5,293 nucleotides of DNA, from contig JALRDW010000131.1 in the NCBI GenBank assembly GCA_023262065.1, positions 1-5,293 of the forward strand, written 5' to 3'. Within the stretch, counting starts at the first letter, position 1; every line of letters begins with the position of its first letter. Shown here piece by piece: positions 4,470-5,293 of this stretch. Made by a program: the position numbers and the translations under genes. Below the pieces are notes generated by a model. It saw nothing but the letters and a program-made list of their open reading frames with translations, made no database searches and was not told the origin of the DNA. This DNA comes from Acidimicrobiia bacterium. GTDB taxonomy: Bacteria; Actinomycetota; Acidimicrobiia; IMCC26256.

Positions 4470-5293
4470 CCGCTCGCGGTGTCGTGCCGACGGGCCTCGG
4501 CCCGCAGCACGGCGTCGAGCGACCGGCGCAGGTAGACGGTCCGCAGCTGCCGACCGAGCGTGGCCAACTCGACCACGGCGTCCCGGGCGACCACCGGGGA
4601 CTCCGGCTCGCGCGGGCGCACGACGCCGAACACGAGTTGCTCGTAGAACTGCGCCTCGCGCTCCGCGAAGTTGCGGTACATCCGCAGGTGGCGCGCCTCG
4701 GCCCCGTGCACCAGCAACCGGGCGATGACCTGGGTGATGGCGAGCGCGTCCTCGTCGAAGAGGCCCTCGGCGCCCATCCGACCGGCCGCAGCGATGAGGC
4801 CGTACGACTCGAGCTCGTGCACCTGCTCGATGCCCAGGCCCGATGCTGCGGCGAGCTCGTCACGGGTGAGACTCGCCCCCGACGCGTCGCCGAGCAGGTC
4901 GTCGGCCCCGGCGTCCAACGCGAGCTGCTCGCCGCGCAGTCGTTCGCCCTTCGGAACGGACGTGGCGCGACGGCGCTTGGTGCGCGCCGGCTTCGTCGGC
5001 GCCGGATCTCCCGAGGACCCGACCGTCGCGGTCGGATCGACCTCGGCCTCGGCCGGGCCGGCCTCCAACGGTGCACCGGTGCGGTCGTGGTCGTCGAGGC
5101 GGTCCTTGATGACCTTGAGCGGCAGGAAGTTGTCCTTCTGCTGCGTGAGGATCCAGCGCAGGCGCTCGACGTCGCGGTCGTAGAACTTGCGGTACCCCGA
5201 CGGCGTGCGCTCGGGGACGAGAAGGCCCTGACTCTCGAGGAACCGGATCTTCGAGATGGTGACGTCCGGGAACTCGTCGTGCAGGAGTGTCAG
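4466..5293 (-). CDS. ftsR: MerR-family regulator, FtsR/Rv1828-like (5' end outside window)
   Basis: This is a 276-residue C-terminal portion of a two-domain MerR protein; the frame is open to the window edge and the start is missing. The visible part begins within the DNA-binding domain: LLHDEFPDVTISKIRFLE (3-20), the wing PERTPSGYRKF (27-37) and WILTQQKDNFLPLKVIKDRL (47-66). This closely matches Rv1828 and the corynebacterial FtsR, a regulator linked to expression of the cell-division gene ftsZ. A long linker (about 76-140) carries a basic patch, KPARTKRRR (101-109). A second helical domain (142-195) resembles the Rv1828 C-terminal half, LTRDELAAASGLG to LFDEDALAI, followed by a C-terminal helix bundle with HGAEARHLRMYRNF. 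In relatives, garA or a similar FHA gene lies just upstream. The end overlaps hpt by four bases. Confidence 0.93.
   Translation of the reverse strand: MTLLHDEFPDVTISKIRFLESQGLLVPERTPSGYRKFYDRDVERLRWILTQQKDNFLPLKVIKDRLDDHDRTGAPLEAGPAEAEVDPTATVGSSGDPAPTKPARTKRRRATSVPKGERLRGEQLALDAGADDLLGDASGASLTRDELAAASGLGIEQVHELESYGLIAAAGRMGAEGLFDEDALAITQVIARLLVHGAEARHLRMYRNFAEREAQFYEQLVFGVVRPREPESPVVARDAVVELATLGRQLRTVYLRRSLDAVLRAEARRHDTASG

Overview
The window is high-GC DNA (roughly 70% by eye) from what is very likely an actinobacterium. The main evidence is gene order. A MerR regulator of the FtsR/Rv1828 type, a DUF151 'bifunctional nuclease', a second MerR regulator of the Rv1830 type and glycine cleavage genes occur in that order. 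This matches the Mycobacterium tuberculosis neighbourhood gcvH-garA-Rv1828-Rv1829-Rv1830-Rv1831-gcvB (recalled, not searched). The extra hpt gene and the gcvT placement point away from mycobacteria and perhaps to a deeper lineage such as Acidimicrobiia; that placement is a guess.

Every gene I can support lies on the minus strand, so the functional order runs from position 5293 down to 1: ftsR-like merR (its 5' end is outside the window), hpt-like phosphoribosyltransferase (GTGA overlap with ftsR), a 43-bp gap with a strong inverted repeat and a likely leaderless promoter, bfn (DUF151), a 135-bp gap with a -35/-10 promoter and 28-bp-spaced direct repeats, a second merR, a 140-residue PD-(D/E)XK-like protein of unknown function (5 bp after merR), gcvT (GTGA overlap), a 307-bp gap filled by a tandem glycine riboswitch with a possible promoter of its own, and gcvP (TTG start, its 3' two-thirds outside the window). 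The long plus-strand reading frames are shadows of these genes.

Functionally, gcvT and gcvP encode the T- and P-proteins of the glycine cleavage system, which splits glycine into CO2, ammonia and methylene-tetrahydrofolate. The riboswitch sits after gcvT, so gcvP (and whatever follows it) is the direct target of glycine sensing, while gcvT is transcribed with the second MerR and the nuclease-like gene. gcvH is not in the window; by analogy with mycobacteria it may lie upstream of the window near garA.

The most interesting items are the nuclease-like gene between merR and gcvT, the promoter architectures of bfn and merR, a complementary pair of segments that could form the riboswitch expression platform around the gcvP ribosome binding site, and unusual active-site substitutions in the Hpt-like enzyme. 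No mobile elements, CRISPR arrays, tRNA or rRNA genes were seen.
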